From: Rhodococcus sp. CH91
GTDB taxonomy: Bacteria; Actinomycetota; Actinomycetes; Mycobacteriales; Mycobacteriaceae
Length of the DNA stretch: 64,000 bases
NCBI RefSeq assembly: GCF_022554085.1
Contig: NZ_JAKFYR010000003.1
Location: 416,074-480,073 of the forward strand
Direction: 5' to 3'
A program made the position numbers and the translations under genes. Within the stretch, counting starts at the first letter, position 1, and each line of letters opens with the position of its first letter. Positions 1-7,951 of the stretch are shown in pieces. The notes under the pieces are model-generated. The model did not search any database and was not told where the DNA came from. It was given only the letters and a program-made list of their open reading frames with translations.

Positions 1-2
1 TC

Positions 3-1223
3 GACGACCGCGATTTCGAGATCGTCGCCGACCGGTGGGACATCGAGGATCGCGCCCTCGCGCTCGTGCACCGCGTCGGTCTCGACCGGATACTGCACGA
101 TGCAGGCGACTTCGATCGCACGGTCGGGCAGCTCTCCGGTGGTGAGACCGTGCTGCTCGCCTTCACCGCCCGGCTGCTCGACGAGCCCGACGTGTTGCTG
201 CTCGACGAACCGACCAACAATCTCGACTCCGACGGTCGCCTGCGACTGCAGGACGCCCTCGACCGTTTTCCGGGCACGGCCGTCGTGGCCGGTCACGACC
301 GGGAACTGCTCGATCGGATGGATTCGATCGCCGAACTGCGTGACGGCTCACTGCGCTTGTTCGGCGGCGGGTTCGGCGAGTACGAGCGGATCGTCGCCGA
401 AGAACAGGAGGCCGCGCAGGCCGCTGTGCGGGATGCTCGCAACGACGTGCGACGGCAGGCACGCGAACTCGCGGCCGCACACGTCACGCTCGCTCGGCGC
501 CAGCGGTACGGGCGGAAGATGTACGAGCAGAAACGCGAACCCAAGATCGTCATGGGGGCACGCAAGCGGCAGGCGCAGGAATCCGCAGGGCGTTTACGGC
601 GCGAGCACGAACAGGATCTCACCGCGGCACGGGAGAACCTCGATCGGGCACAGGATGCCGTGCGAGACGATCCGGAGATCCGGATCGACCTGCCCGGAAC
701 GGCGGTGCCCCCGGGTCGGCGCGTGGCCGAGGCGCCGCTCGAGATCGTCGGACCGGAACGGATCGCACTGCGCGGACCCAACGGCTCCGGCAAGACGACG
801 CTGCTCCAGCGCGTCGTCGATGCCGGGCCCCTCGTCCCCTTCGCCCTGATCCCCCAGCGTCTCGACATCTTCGACGACACTCGTTCGGTCGCGGAGAACG
901 CCGAGGACCGTGCGCCCCACCTGACCCCGCAGGAGGTCCGGGCACGACTGGCGCGCTTCCTGTTCCGTGGCCGCCAGGCCGAAGTGGCTGTGGGCGCGCT
1001 GTCGGGCGGCGAGCGCCTGCGTGCTGCCCTGGCGATCGTGCTCGCGGCCGATCCCGCTCCGCAACTGCTCCTGCTGGACGAGCCCACCAACAATCTCGAC
1101 CTGGCCGGGATCGCACACCTGAGGCAGGCTCTGAACGGATACGGCGGTGCGCTGGTCGTGGTTTCGCACGACGAACGCTTCCTGGAGGAGGTGGGAGTGA
1201 ACCGCTCGATCACGCTGCAGTGA
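3..1223 (+). CDS. ABC-F family ATP-binding protein, 5' end outside the window
   Basis: This is a soluble ATPase with two ABC domains and no membrane segment, the architecture of the ABC-F family, whose members act on the ribosome in translation control or antibiotic protection. The reading frame is already open at the window edge, so the first Walker A is missing. Visible are the first-domain signature LSGGE and Walker [13 protein letters not shown], then a charged, Arg/Glu-rich linker helix region. The second domain has Walker [27 protein letters not shown] and the switch VSHDE. The paired DEPTNNLD motifs are characteristic of ABC-F. I cannot tell from the sequence whether it confers resistance. 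A GTG at 66 is an internal codon, not the start. Confidence 0.9.
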   Translation, partial: DDRDFEIVADRWDIEDRALALVHRVGLDRILHDAGDFDRTVGQLSGGETVLLAFTARLLDEPDVLLLDEPTNNLDSDGRLRLQDALDRFPGTAVVAGHDRELLDRMDSIAELRDGSLRLFGGGFGEYERIVAEEQEAAQAAVRDARNDVRRQARELAAAHVTLARRQRYGRKMYEQKREPKIVMGARKRQAQESAGRLRREHEQDLTAARENLDRAQDAVRDDPEIRIDLPGTAVPPGRRVAEAPLEIVGPERIALRGPNGSGKTTLLQRVVDAGPLVPFALIPQRLDIFDDTRSVAENAEDRAPHLTPQEVRARLARFLFRGRQAEVAVGALSGGERLRAALAIVLAADPAPQLLLLDEPTNNLDLAGIAHLRQALNGYGGALVVVSHDERFLEEVGVNRSITLQ

Positions 1224-1248
1224 TGGAATGCTCGGACATACTGCAGGA

Positions 1249-2058
1249 ATGAGCCATGCGACGAATCCCGCCGACGGTACCCGGATCAGATTCTCCACGG
1301 CAGGCGAGGAACACCTGCCGGCCGTACTGCTCGTCCACGGCAGCGCGTTGTCGTCGGCGGTCTGGCGCGCGTCCGGCTACGTGAAGGCGCTGAGCCGGGA
1401 CTTCTGGGTGATCATGCCCGACCTGCGCGGACACGGCCGGAGCGACGCCCCGCACGACGAGGACGCCTACGCGATGGACGGGATCGTCGGAGATCTGCTC
1501 GCCGTCCTCGATGCGGCGAAGGCGAGCCGGGTGCACTACGTCGGGTACTCCTTCGGCGCCCGCGCCGGCCTTGCACTCGCCGTCGCCGCCCCCGAACGTC
1601 TGGCGAGCCTGACGCTTCTCGGTGGAAGCGCTCGGCCCCAGCACGGAGCGATGGATGCGATGTTCTTCCCCGGCACCGTCGACGTGCTCGAACGCGACGG
1701 CATGGAGGGCTTCCTCGAAGCGTGGGAACAGCGGCGCCGCAGACCGGTCGATCCGGCGACACGCGCGGCGTTCCTGAAGAACGACGCGCATGCCCTGGCA
1801 GCCTATTTCCGCCGCTCGGATCGGGAACCGGGCATCGACGACCGCCTGCTCGCCGGCATCGACGTGCCCGTACTCGCCCTCGTCGGGTCCGAGGATCGCC
1901 TCCGTGTGGAGGACACCCGCGCGCTGTCGCGCACCGTGCCCGGTGCGCGACTCGCGATCCTGCGCGGCGTGGACCACGCCGAGACCGTGCCGGCAGCACT
2001 ACCTGCGGTCGAGGCCTTCCTCGGGGCTCATACCCGTTCGGGCGCGCCCCACGGTTAG
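1249..2058 (+). CDS. alpha/beta hydrolase
   Basis: A single-domain alpha/beta-hydrolase of about 269 residues. LLVHGSA forms the oxyanion-hole strand, GYSFGA is the nucleophile elbow (GxSxG with Ser), and the acid and His are in VGSEDRL and GVDHAE near the C-terminus. The substrate cannot be deduced; esters, lactones and haloalkanes are all possible for this fold. The gene follows the ABC-F gene by about 25 bp and may share its transcript. An in-frame ATG at 1228 would add seven residues. Neither start has a convincing ribosome-binding site; I chose 1249 because the family-like sequence starts there. Its stop overlaps the convergent TetR stop by 4 bp. Confidence 0.85.
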   Translation: MSHATNPADGTRIRFSTAGEEHLPAVLLVHGSALSSAVWRASGYVKALSRDFWVIMPDLRGHGRSDAPHDEDAYAMDGIVGDLLAVLDAAKASRVHYVGYSFGARAGLALAVAAPERLASLTLLGGSARPQHGAMDAMFFPGTVDVLERDGMEGFLEAWEQRRRRPVDPATRAAFLKNDAHALAAYFRRSDREPGIDDRLLAGIDVPVLALVGSEDRLRVEDTRALSRTVPGARLAILRGVDHAETVPAALPAVEAFLGAHTRSGAPHG

Positions 2059-2831
2059 ACCGGAACGAACTGCTCCCGGGGAGCCGCCGCCGGACCGACC
2101 CGGGGTATCGGAACCGTCGGAGGGGATGCCGCCTCCTGCGAGCCCGTCGCGTTCCCGGAAGCCGGTGGCTGCTCCACGCGGGTGCCCGGCTGCGACCGCG
2201 CCGCCGCCGATGCTTCGGCGAGCAGCGCCGTCACCGAGCGCTTCATGACCTCGATGGCCTCCGGCACCGACAACCTCAGCACGTCCCGCAGCGATACCCA
2301 CATCGGCCAGGTCGTCGACACCCCGAGGAGATTCTCGACGTGCACGCGGACGGTGTCGTCGACCCCTTCGAATCGGTCGCCGAACAATGCCCTGATCTCG
2401 TATCTGGCGCGTTCGAGATAGCGCAGCCGGTTACGCTGCAACTCGCGCGAGAACGGCGCGCGGATCTCGGACGAACGCGCGAACGGCGCGATGAATTCGA
2501 GCAATTCGGCTCGCTGTCGACAGTACGCATCTATCCGTTCTTCGAGCGGCAAGGACGGATCGATCGGCTCGTACGCGTCGTCCTGGCGCCGCATCAACTC
2601 GGCGCCCGTAGCCGCGAACAACGTCTCGAGATCTCCGAAATGCCCCCACAGGGACCGGAGCGACACTCCGGCACGCGAGGCTACCTGCGCCCCTGTGGGT
2701 TTGAGCTCACCTGCGCGGATGAGCGCAATGTGGGCTTCTATCACGGCCTGTCGTGTGCGCTCTGCGCGAGCGCTCCTGCCGTCGGTCGCTACCGGCGCCT
2801 GTTCGACGCCGTCCCTTCGTTCCGCGTACAT
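2055..2831 (-). CDS. TetR/AcrR family transcriptional regulator
   Basis: A 258-residue TetR-type repressor. After a basic N-terminal stretch the helix-turn-helix lies around residues 45-75 (TGAQVASRAGVSLRSLWGHF), and the rest is a helical ligand-binding domain with an unusually long Pro/Gly-rich tail after about residue 215. The start ATG at 2831 has a GGGGGAG ribosome-binding site a few bases upstream. It lies 167 bp downstream of an acyl-CoA dehydrogenase gene on the same strand. An 8-bp inverted repeat at 2867-2893 just upstream could be its own operator. The effector is unknown; the neighbours suggest an acyl-CoA or fatty acid. Confidence 0.88.
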   Translation of the reverse strand: MYAERRDGVEQAPVATDGRSARAERTRQAVIEAHIALIRAGELKPTGAQVASRAGVSLRSLWGHFGDLETLFAATGAELMRRQDDAYEPIDPSLPLEERIDAYCRQRAELLEFIAPFARSSEIRAPFSRELQRNRLRYLERARYEIRALFGDRFEGVDDTVRVHVENLLGVSTTWPMWVSLRDVLRLSVPEAIEVMKRSVTALLAEASAAARSQPGTRVEQPPASGNATGSQEAASPPTVPIPRVGPAAAPREQFVPV

Positions 2832-2866
2832 CGCTCCCCCGATTTCCGCTCGTTTCCCCTATGGAA

Positions 2867-2893
2867 CCGGTCACTCCCCTCGTCGGTGACCGG
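2867..2893. promoter_or_regulatory. inverted repeat upstream of the TetR gene, candidate operator
   Basis: CCGGTCAC and GTGACCGG form a perfect 8-bp inverted repeat separated by 11 bases, 36 bp before the TetR start codon. Neither side is followed by a run of T, so an operator is more likely than a terminator, although a weak hairpin terminator for the upstream acyl-CoA dehydrogenase gene is not excluded. Confidence 0.45.
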
Positions 2894-2998
2894 CACAACT
2901 TTTCTTACGCCGAAGAATAGTCGACACACAGGACGAATTGTCATCCCCGTCCGGGAAATGTCCTATTTGCGCAATTCCGACGACGCTGTGCAGGGCGT

Positions 2999-4225
2999 TT
3001 ACTGTGCCAGCAGCCCCTTCGCGATATGTGTCACCTGAATTTCGTTGCTCCCCGCATAGATCATCAGTGATTTCGCATCGCGGGCGAGTTGTTCCACGCG
3101 ATATTCCGCCATGTATCCGTTTCCACCGAACAACTGCACCGCCTCCATCGCCACCTCGGTTGCCGCCCGTGAGGAGTACAGCTTCATCGCCGAGGCCTCC
3201 GACAGGCTCACCGGCTTGCCCTCCTGCGCCCGCTCGATGGCACTGAAGACCATGTTCCGCACGTTGACCCGGGCGATCTCCATCTCGGCGAGCTTGAGCT
3301 GGATCAGCTGGAACTGCGCGATCTCGCGGCCCCACAGTTTCCGCGACTTCGCATATTCGGTACACAGCTTCAGGCACTGCTCGATGATGCCCAGGGAGAG
3401 ATACGCGATGCCGATGCGCTCGGCGGCGAACGACTCCCGTGCGCTGTCCTTGCCGTCGCTGCGGCCGCCCTCCTCGGTCTCCCCGAGCAGCCGGTCGGGG
3501 GTCAGACGCACGTTGTCGAAGAACAACTCACCCGTGGGCGAGGAGTTCATGCCCATCTTCTTGAACGGCGGGCTCTGGGTGAGTCCCTCCATGCCCTTGT
3601 CCAGCACGAACGCGAGCACCTTGCGGTCCCGGCGATCGACGGAGGAATCACCCTCGTCGAGCTTCGCGTACACGATGATCACATCGGCGTACGGTCCGTT
3701 GGTGATGAAGGTCTTCTGGCCGTTGAGGATGTAGTCGTCCCCGCCGCGGCGCACCGTGGTCTTCATTCCACCGAAGGCGTCGGATCCGGAATCGGGTTCG
3801 GTGATGGCCCACGCGCCGACCTTCTCGAAGGTCACCAGTTCCGGCAGCCAGCGTTTCTTCTGCGCGAGGGTTCCACGGCTGCGGATCGTGCCCGCCGTCA
3901 GGCCGAGGCTCACGCCGAGCGAGGCGATGAGGCCGAGACTCACACCTGCGATCTCGATGTTGAGCAGGGCTCCCATCCCCGGCGACCCACCCGTACCCCC
4001 GGTGGAACCCGAACTCTTCTCTCCACGTTCTTCTTTCGCGAGAGCACGCTCGAGCGACTCGCGAGCCATCTCGTCGATGCCGAACGTCGAGTACAACTTG
4101 CGGATGATGTCGTACGGCGGCAATTCTCCCGATTCGAGACTGTCGACGTGCGGACGGATTTCCTTCTCGATGAAACCGCGTAGTGCATCGCGGAACATGA
4201 GGTCTGTGTCGGACCACTCGTACAT
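2999..4225 (-). CDS. acyl-CoA dehydrogenase
   Basis: A 408-residue FAD-dependent acyl-CoA dehydrogenase, which would introduce the alpha-beta double bond into an acyl-CoA in beta-oxidation-type catabolism. The N-terminal helical domain, the TEPDSGSD motif of the middle strand domain, FITNGPYAD and the C-terminal QLFGGNGY and IYAGSNEIQ motifs are all present. The residue before GSNEIQ is Ala, where medium-chain enzymes carry the catalytic Glu, so the base must be elsewhere, as in the isovaleryl/long-chain branch, or the reaction is atypical. An extra Gly/Ser-rich loop lies around residues 72-85. The gene is divergent from the cbiM-like gene and upstream of the TetR gene on its own strand. Confidence 0.9.
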   Translation of the reverse strand: MYEWSDTDLMFRDALRGFIEKEIRPHVDSLESGELPPYDIIRKLYSTFGIDEMARESLERALAKEERGEKSSGSTGGTGGSPGMGALLNIEIAGVSLGLIASLGVSLGLTAGTIRSRGTLAQKKRWLPELVTFEKVGAWAITEPDSGSDAFGGMKTTVRRGGDDYILNGQKTFITNGPYADVIIVYAKLDEGDSSVDRRDRKVLAFVLDKGMEGLTQSPPFKKMGMNSSPTGELFFDNVRLTPDRLLGETEEGGRSDGKDSARESFAAERIGIAYLSLGIIEQCLKLCTEYAKSRKLWGREIAQFQLIQLKLAEMEIARVNVRNMVFSAIERAQEGKPVSLSEASAMKLYSSRAATEVAMEAVQLFGGNGYMAEYRVEQLARDAKSLMIYAGSNEIQVTHIAKGLLAQ

Positions 4226-4356
4226 GAAGTGAAGATAGAACAGGTGCCCGCGACCGACCCCCCTTTCGTCCCACTGTGCATGCGAAAACGCTTCACGCCG
4301 CGTCGGCCGGTACTAGCCTTCGCCGCAGAACACTCCGCCGGCGGGAGGCATCGCAG

Positions 4357-5472
4357 ATGGTCGATACGAGCGGGTTCGCAGGCACGGACGTCCTGGCCCT
4401 GCACATGGGCGACGGTCTGATCTCCGACCGCGCCTCCGCCTGGTTCTTCGTCATCGCCGTGATCGGCGTGAGCATCGCCGTCTGGTATGCCCGCGGTGAC
4501 CTGAACAAGCGGACGGTGCCCACGGCCGCGGCGGTCTGCGCTCTGCTGTTCGCGCTCCGGACGGTCGACGTACCGGTGCTTCCGGATGTCAGCGGCCACG
4601 TCGTCGGGGGTGCACTGGCGGCGATCCTGCTCGGCCCCTTCGTGGGCGCCGTCGCATTGACGATCGTCCTCGTGGTGCAGGCATTCGTCTTCGCCGACGG
4701 AGGCCTGTCCGCTCTGGGGGCGAACATCACCAATATGGTGCTGGTGGCCGTCGCAGCAGGTTTCCTGGTCGCCGCGGCCCTGCGGGCGCTGTGCGAGCAC
4801 CGCGGTCTGCCGCCCTTCCTCACCCTCGGCCTGGTCTCCTTCGTCGGCGGTGTCGTCTCCGTTCTCGCAGCGGTGACCGGTTTCGTCGTCGAGTACGCCC
4901 TCAGCGGCACCACCACAGTGCCCGTGTCGAACATCGGGTTCCTCTACGCCACGCACATCCCGGTCGGCGTGATCGAAGGAGCGGTGACGGCCGTCGTCGT
5001 ACTCGCCGTCGCGCGGGTCTCCCCGGAGTCCGTCCACCTCACGCGGCTCCCGGCCAACCCGCTCGATGCGGAGGCACCCCCGGCTCCCCCCTCACGTCCG
5101 CGGTCACCCGGCAGGCTGTTCGCAGGACTCGCCTTCACCTCGCTCGCGGTGGCGGGAATCCTGGCGCCCCTCGCGGTGGACACTCCCGGCGCTCTCGAGG
5201 TCGCCACCACGCGCGGATGCGAGATCGATGCGCTCGCCGAGGAGGTCACGGGCGAGTGCATGGCACGCGACGTGGAAGAACACCGGCTCTCGGACAGCGC
5301 GCTCGCCGGTTACACGATCGACGGGCGTCCCGGCTCGACGGGGGTGGCCGCCGTGCTCGGCACGCTCGGCACCTTCGTGCTCGCGAGCGTGTGCTTCCGG
5401 GCTCTCGTCCCTCGGCCCGCGAGGACTGCAGCCACGGCATCGAACAACCGGCGGACCACGACTGCCGGCTGA
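4357..5472 (+). CDS. cbiM: CbiM-type energy-coupling-factor transporter component with PDGLE/CbiN-like C-terminal domain
   Basis: A polytopic membrane protein of about 371 residues, related to CbiM/NikM, the substrate-binding component of cobalt or nickel ECF importers. The N-terminal part has six or seven hydrophobic segments, the family motif SGHVVGGALAAILLGP and NITNMV. The C-terminal third (FAGLAFTSLAVAGILAPLAV onward) is the PDGLE/CbiN-like pair of helices with a Cys-containing extracellular loop. The ATG at 4357 has a GGAGG site 8 bases upstream. No CbiQ or CbiO gene is adjacent, so the partner subunits must be elsewhere or absent. The metal-binding Met-His pair normally found at the extreme N-terminus lies internally (LHMGDG), which raises a start-site question. 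Confidence 0.82.
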   Translation: MVDTSGFAGTDVLALHMGDGLISDRASAWFFVIAVIGVSIAVWYARGDLNKRTVPTAAAVCALLFALRTVDVPVLPDVSGHVVGGALAAILLGPFVGAVALTIVLVVQAFVFADGGLSALGANITNMVLVAVAAGFLVAAALRALCEHRGLPPFLTLGLVSFVGGVVSVLAAVTGFVVEYALSGTTTVPVSNIGFLYATHIPVGVIEGAVTAVVVLAVARVSPESVHLTRLPANPLDAEAPPAPPSRPRSPGRLFAGLAFTSLAVAGILAPLAVDTPGALEVATTRGCEIDALAEEVTGECMARDVEEHRLSDSALAGYTIDGRPGSTGVAAVLGTLGTFVLASVCFRALVPRPARTAATASNNRRTTTAG

Positions 5473-5496
5473 ACCCGCCGGGGCGATCCGGCGGAA

Positions 5497-6147
5497 TCAG
5501 CGCGGAAGATGCGACTCCACGATCTCCCGGGCCATCTCCCGGCCGAGACGGATGGGCTCGACGGAATGCTCGAACTTGCTTCCCGCGAGGGCGCCGTCGT
5601 AGATCAGCTGCACCCTCCGGGCCAGGGCGTCGGCGTCCGTCACACCGGCCGATCCGAGCAACTCGGTCAGTACCGAGTGCAGCCATCTGCGGTGCGCGAG
5701 CACCGGCTCGAGCGGATCCTGAGGGAATTCTGTTGCAGCATTGGCATATTGGCACCCCCGGAAGTTCTTGCGCGGCGCGGAGAGCAGCGCGAGATCGAAG
5801 AAGGTGAGGATCTCGGCGACCGGATCGTCGATCCCTTCGACAGCGGCGTACCAGCCCTGCCGGTCGCGCTTGTCGAGGTCGTCGAGATAGGCGAGCACGA
5901 GTGCATCCTTCGACCCGTACGACGAGTACAGACTCGCGCGCGCCACGCCGGCCTCCGCAAGGATGCGGTCGATCCCCACCGCGCGGATGCCGTGTTCGGC
6001 GAACAGGGCACGCGCGGTGTCCAGCAGACGGCGAGCGGGCGAGGGTTTCGCCGTGTCGCCCGGGGATGCCGTGCTGCTCGGGGGCTCGGAAGCGCCTGCT
6101 TCGGGGGTCTCGGCGAACGTACGCACGCCTCCCAGGGTAGCGGACAT
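5497..6147 (-). CDS. TetR family regulator divergent from the sulfur operon
   Basis: A 216-residue TetR repressor. A Ser/Pro-rich N-terminal extension of about 35 residues precedes the HTH (GIRAVGIDRILAEAGVARAS, then LYSSYGSKDAL). The C-terminal domain includes FRGCQYANAATEF, a conserved stretch of the LmrA/YxaF-like TetR group. It starts 13 bp from the palindrome AGACCGGTCT at 6160-6169, which sits in the promoter of the divergent leader peptide and transporter operon. The simplest reading is that it represses both itself and that operon. The ligand is unknown, but the target genes suggest an organosulfur compound. The first in-frame ATG was taken as the start. Confidence 0.88.
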   Translation of the reverse strand: MSATLGGVRTFAETPEAGASEPPSSTASPGDTAKPSPARRLLDTARALFAEHGIRAVGIDRILAEAGVARASLYSSYGSKDALVLAYLDDLDKRDRQGWYAAVEGIDDPVAEILTFFDLALLSAPRKNFRGCQYANAATEFPQDPLEPVLAHRRWLHSVLTELLGSAGVTDADALARRVQLIYDGALAGSKFEHSVEPIRLGREMAREIVESHLPR

Positions 6148-6154
6148 GCCCCGA

Positions 6155-6184
6155 TAGACAGACCGGTCTATTCACAGGTACGGT
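6155..6184 (+). promoter_or_regulatory. promoter of the sulfur operon with embedded TetR operator
   Basis: A -35-like TAGACA (6155-6160) and a -10 TACGGT (6179-6184, actinobacterial TANNNT) are separated by 18 bp. The -10 ends six bases before the GTG at 6191, the spacing expected if transcription starts on that GTG, so the mRNA would be leaderless. The perfect palindrome AGACCGGTCT (6160-6169) overlaps the -35 edge and spacer. It resembles the core of operators known for LmrA/QdoR-type TetR proteins. A bound repressor would block RNA polymerase. The site is also 13 bp from the start of the divergent TetR gene. Confidence 0.7.
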
Positions 6185-6190
6185 GGGCCT

Positions 6191-6271
6191 GTGACGCACA
6201 GCCTTCTCACTCGCCGCCTGCACGTGGATCTCGTGCGGGTCGCGACTGCTGCGTGTCGTTCCCACCGCTGA
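6191..6271 (+). CDS. cysteine-containing leader peptide (attenuator-type)
   Basis: A 26-codon open frame starting with GTG and ending with TGA at 6269. The peptide contains RRLHVDLVRVATAACRS, which matches the recognised actinobacterial class of leader peptides with an H-x-D-L-x-R-V-x-(S/T)-A-x-C core found upstream of sulfur assimilation and sulfonate transport genes. The single Cys is codon 22 (TGT, 6254-6256), near the end, where ribosome stalling under cysteine shortage could affect downstream structure. The promoter predicts a leaderless transcript. TGACCGG at its stop codon (6269-6275) can pair with CCGGTCA at 6342-6348, a possible control helix. The leader is 110 bp before the DUF4242 gene. 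Confidence 0.8.
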   Translation: MTHSLLTRRLHVDLVRVATAACRSHR

Positions 6272-6381
6272 CCGGCCCATCTGCTTGCGCCTGCCGTAGC
6301 AGCACCCGCCGCTGCGCACACTGCGCCCTGCCGCGTCCGGACCGGTCACAGTCCCAGCCCGCTTTCCCGGAAGGTGACCCC

Positions 6382-6897
6382 ATGTCGCTGTATCTCTACG
6401 AACTCGTGCCCGCCGAAGGCCAGGCCGAGGCCGCCATCAAGGCTTTCGACGACGCCGTCGTCGCCGCCGGCGGTGAACTCATCGAATCGCAGGTGACCAC
6501 CGGCGGCGCGCGGGTGTTCGCCATCGCCGAATTCGACGCGTGCCGCGCGGCACAGCTCGAAGCCGCCTCCCTCGACGTCGCAGAGATCTTGGGCCCCAAC
6601 GAGGTTCGTCTCGTCGGCGCCGATCTCGAGCAGATCAAGGCCACCCGCCCGGAGGCCGGCTATCTCGTCGAGTGGGACATCCCGGACAGCATCGACATGG
6701 ACACCTATCTCGCCCGCAAGAAGGCGAACTCGCCCAAATACGCCGACGTCCCCGAGGTGAGCTTCCTGCGCACCTACGTCCGCGAGGACATGGACAAGTG
6801 CCTGTGCTTCTACAACGCCCCCGACGAGGCAGCGGTCGTCCGCGCCCGCGAGGTCGTCAGCACGCCCATCGACCGTCTCCACTCTCTCGAAGGATAA
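6382..6897 (+). CDS. DUF4242 family protein (SCO4226-like), two ferredoxin-like halves
   Basis: A 171-residue cytosolic protein made of two related halves. The C-terminal half (from about GYLVEWDIP, with SFLRTYVREDMDKCLCFYNA and APDEAAVVRAREV) is the DUF4242 fold, whose characterised member SCO4226 of Streptomyces binds nickel. The N-terminal half (SLYLYELVPAEGQAE) is a more diverged copy. No signal peptide or membrane segment is seen. The ATG at 6382 has a strong GGAAGGTGA site. It is the first structural gene of the operon and stops 4 bp before the flavoenzyme gene. A metal-binding or ligand-sensing role for the pathway is possible, but the function here is not known. Confidence 0.8.
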   Translation: MSLYLYELVPAEGQAEAAIKAFDDAVVAAGGELIESQVTTGGARVFAIAEFDACRAAQLEAASLDVAEILGPNEVRLVGADLEQIKATRPEAGYLVEWDIPDSIDMDTYLARKKANSPKYADVPEVSFLRTYVREDMDKCLCFYNAPDEAAVVRAREVVSTPIDRLHSLEG

Positions 6898-6901
6898 GTA
6901 G

Positions 6902-7951
6902 ATGACCGCGGCCATCGAACGAACCGGCGAGGAGCAACGCGCCGTGATCGCAGCATTCGTGCGCGATCGCGCGGCTGCCCTCGATCGGGGTGAGACCGAC
7001 ATCCGCACCGATCTCGCGCAGATCGGTGAGGCGGGCCTGCTCCGCAAGGGACTCGGCGGAGAGTGTCTCGACGAGATGGTCGCGGTCGTCGACGAGGTCG
7101 CCGCCGAGTCGCTGACGGTCGGCTTCTCGCTGTGGGCCCAGCGCATGGCGCTCGAATACATCGATCGCGCACCGCAATCCCTGCGCGATCGTTATCGGGA
7201 CGATCTCGCGTCCGGACGCACGATCGGCGTGACCGCCATGGCCGCGGCGCTCAAGCACCTCGCCGGCCTGGGCGAGCTTCCGCTGCTCGCAGAACGTACG
7301 GACGACGGCATCACGGTGACCGGCCCGATCCATTGGGCGTCCAACGTCTTCCCGGACTCGGTGATCGTCTTCCCCGCACGCACCGCGGAGGGCGATCGCC
7401 TCGTCGCCGTGGTGCGCGCCGACGCCGAGGGCATCACCATCGCCGACCCGCCCGAACTGCTCGCGCTGGGCGCCACGTCGTCGACCTCGCTGACGTTCGA
7501 CGGCGTCCGAATCCCCCGGTCGCACATCCTCACCGAGAATCTCACCGGTTTCTGCGGCACCATCCGGCCCACCTTCATGATGCTGCAGACATCCTTCTGC
7601 GTCGGTGTCGCACGCGCGTCGCTCACCGAGGCGGCAACCCGCATGCACGGCTTGGGTGAACAGTTCGCCGGTGAGTACGAGGAACTGTCGGCCCGATACG
7701 ACTCGCTGCGCGAACGGCTCTACCGTTTCGCCGCCGACCCCGCTCCGATCCCTCCGGCGGACTTCATCCGCCTGCGACTCGACGGCTCGGTCGTCGCAGT
7801 CGCCGCGACCCGCCTCGAGGCCACTCTGCGCGGTGGTGCCGGTTACGCTTCTGCGAGCGCCACCAACCGCCGGTTCCGCGAGGCGGCCTTCCTGCCCATT
7901 CAGTCTCCGTCGGAAGGACAGCTTCGGTGGGAACTGTCGCAGTACGAATAA
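6902..7951 (+). CDS. acyl-CoA dehydrogenase-fold flavoenzyme, candidate sulfur-compound monooxygenase or dehydrogenase
   Basis: A 349-residue protein with the acyl-CoA dehydrogenase fold: N-terminal helices, a middle strand domain (TVTGPIHWASNVFPDSVIVF) and a C-terminal four-helix domain ending RRFREAAFLPIQSPSEGQLR. It is shorter than beta-oxidation enzymes and lacks the usual GTxEIQ end. The RRFREA and PIQSPSEGQLR ending is seen in the flavin-dependent branch that includes DszC/SfnC-like desulfurisation enzymes. Its place between a Cys leader peptide and a sulfonate-type ABC transporter supports a role in oxidising an imported organosulfur substrate. The ATG has AAGGA upstream. Its 3' end overlaps the ATPase gene by 25 bp. 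The reaction is inferred, not shown. Confidence 0.75.
   Translation: MTAAIERTGEEQRAVIAAFVRDRAAALDRGETDIRTDLAQIGEAGLLRKGLGGECLDEMVAVVDEVAAESLTVGFSLWAQRMALEYIDRAPQSLRDRYRDDLASGRTIGVTAMAAALKHLAGLGELPLLAERTDDGITVTGPIHWASNVFPDSVIVFPARTAEGDRLVAVVRADAEGITIADPPELLALGATSSTSLTFDGVRIPRSHILTENLTGFCGTIRPTFMMLQTSFCVGVARASLTEAATRMHGLGEQFAGEYEELSARYDSLRERLYRFAADPAPIPPADFIRLRLDGSVVAVAATRLEATLRGGAGYASASATNRRFREAAFLPIQSPSEGQLRWELSQYE

Noticed and set aside
2867-2893. Intrinsic terminator after the acyl-CoA dehydrogenase gene at 2999
   Set aside because: The hairpin is over 100 bp past the stop and close to the TetR start and has no U-run, so it is listed as an operator candidate.
4226-4356. Cobalamin riboswitch before the CbiM-like gene
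   Set aside because: The 131-bp spacer is too short, and I found no B12-box-like sequence.
6272-6381. A classical terminator/antiterminator in the leader of the sulfur operon
   Set aside because: Only one 7-bp long-range pairing (6269-6275 with 6342-6348) is seen and no U-run follows, so attenuation by transcription termination cannot be claimed; translational or Rho-dependent control remains possible.
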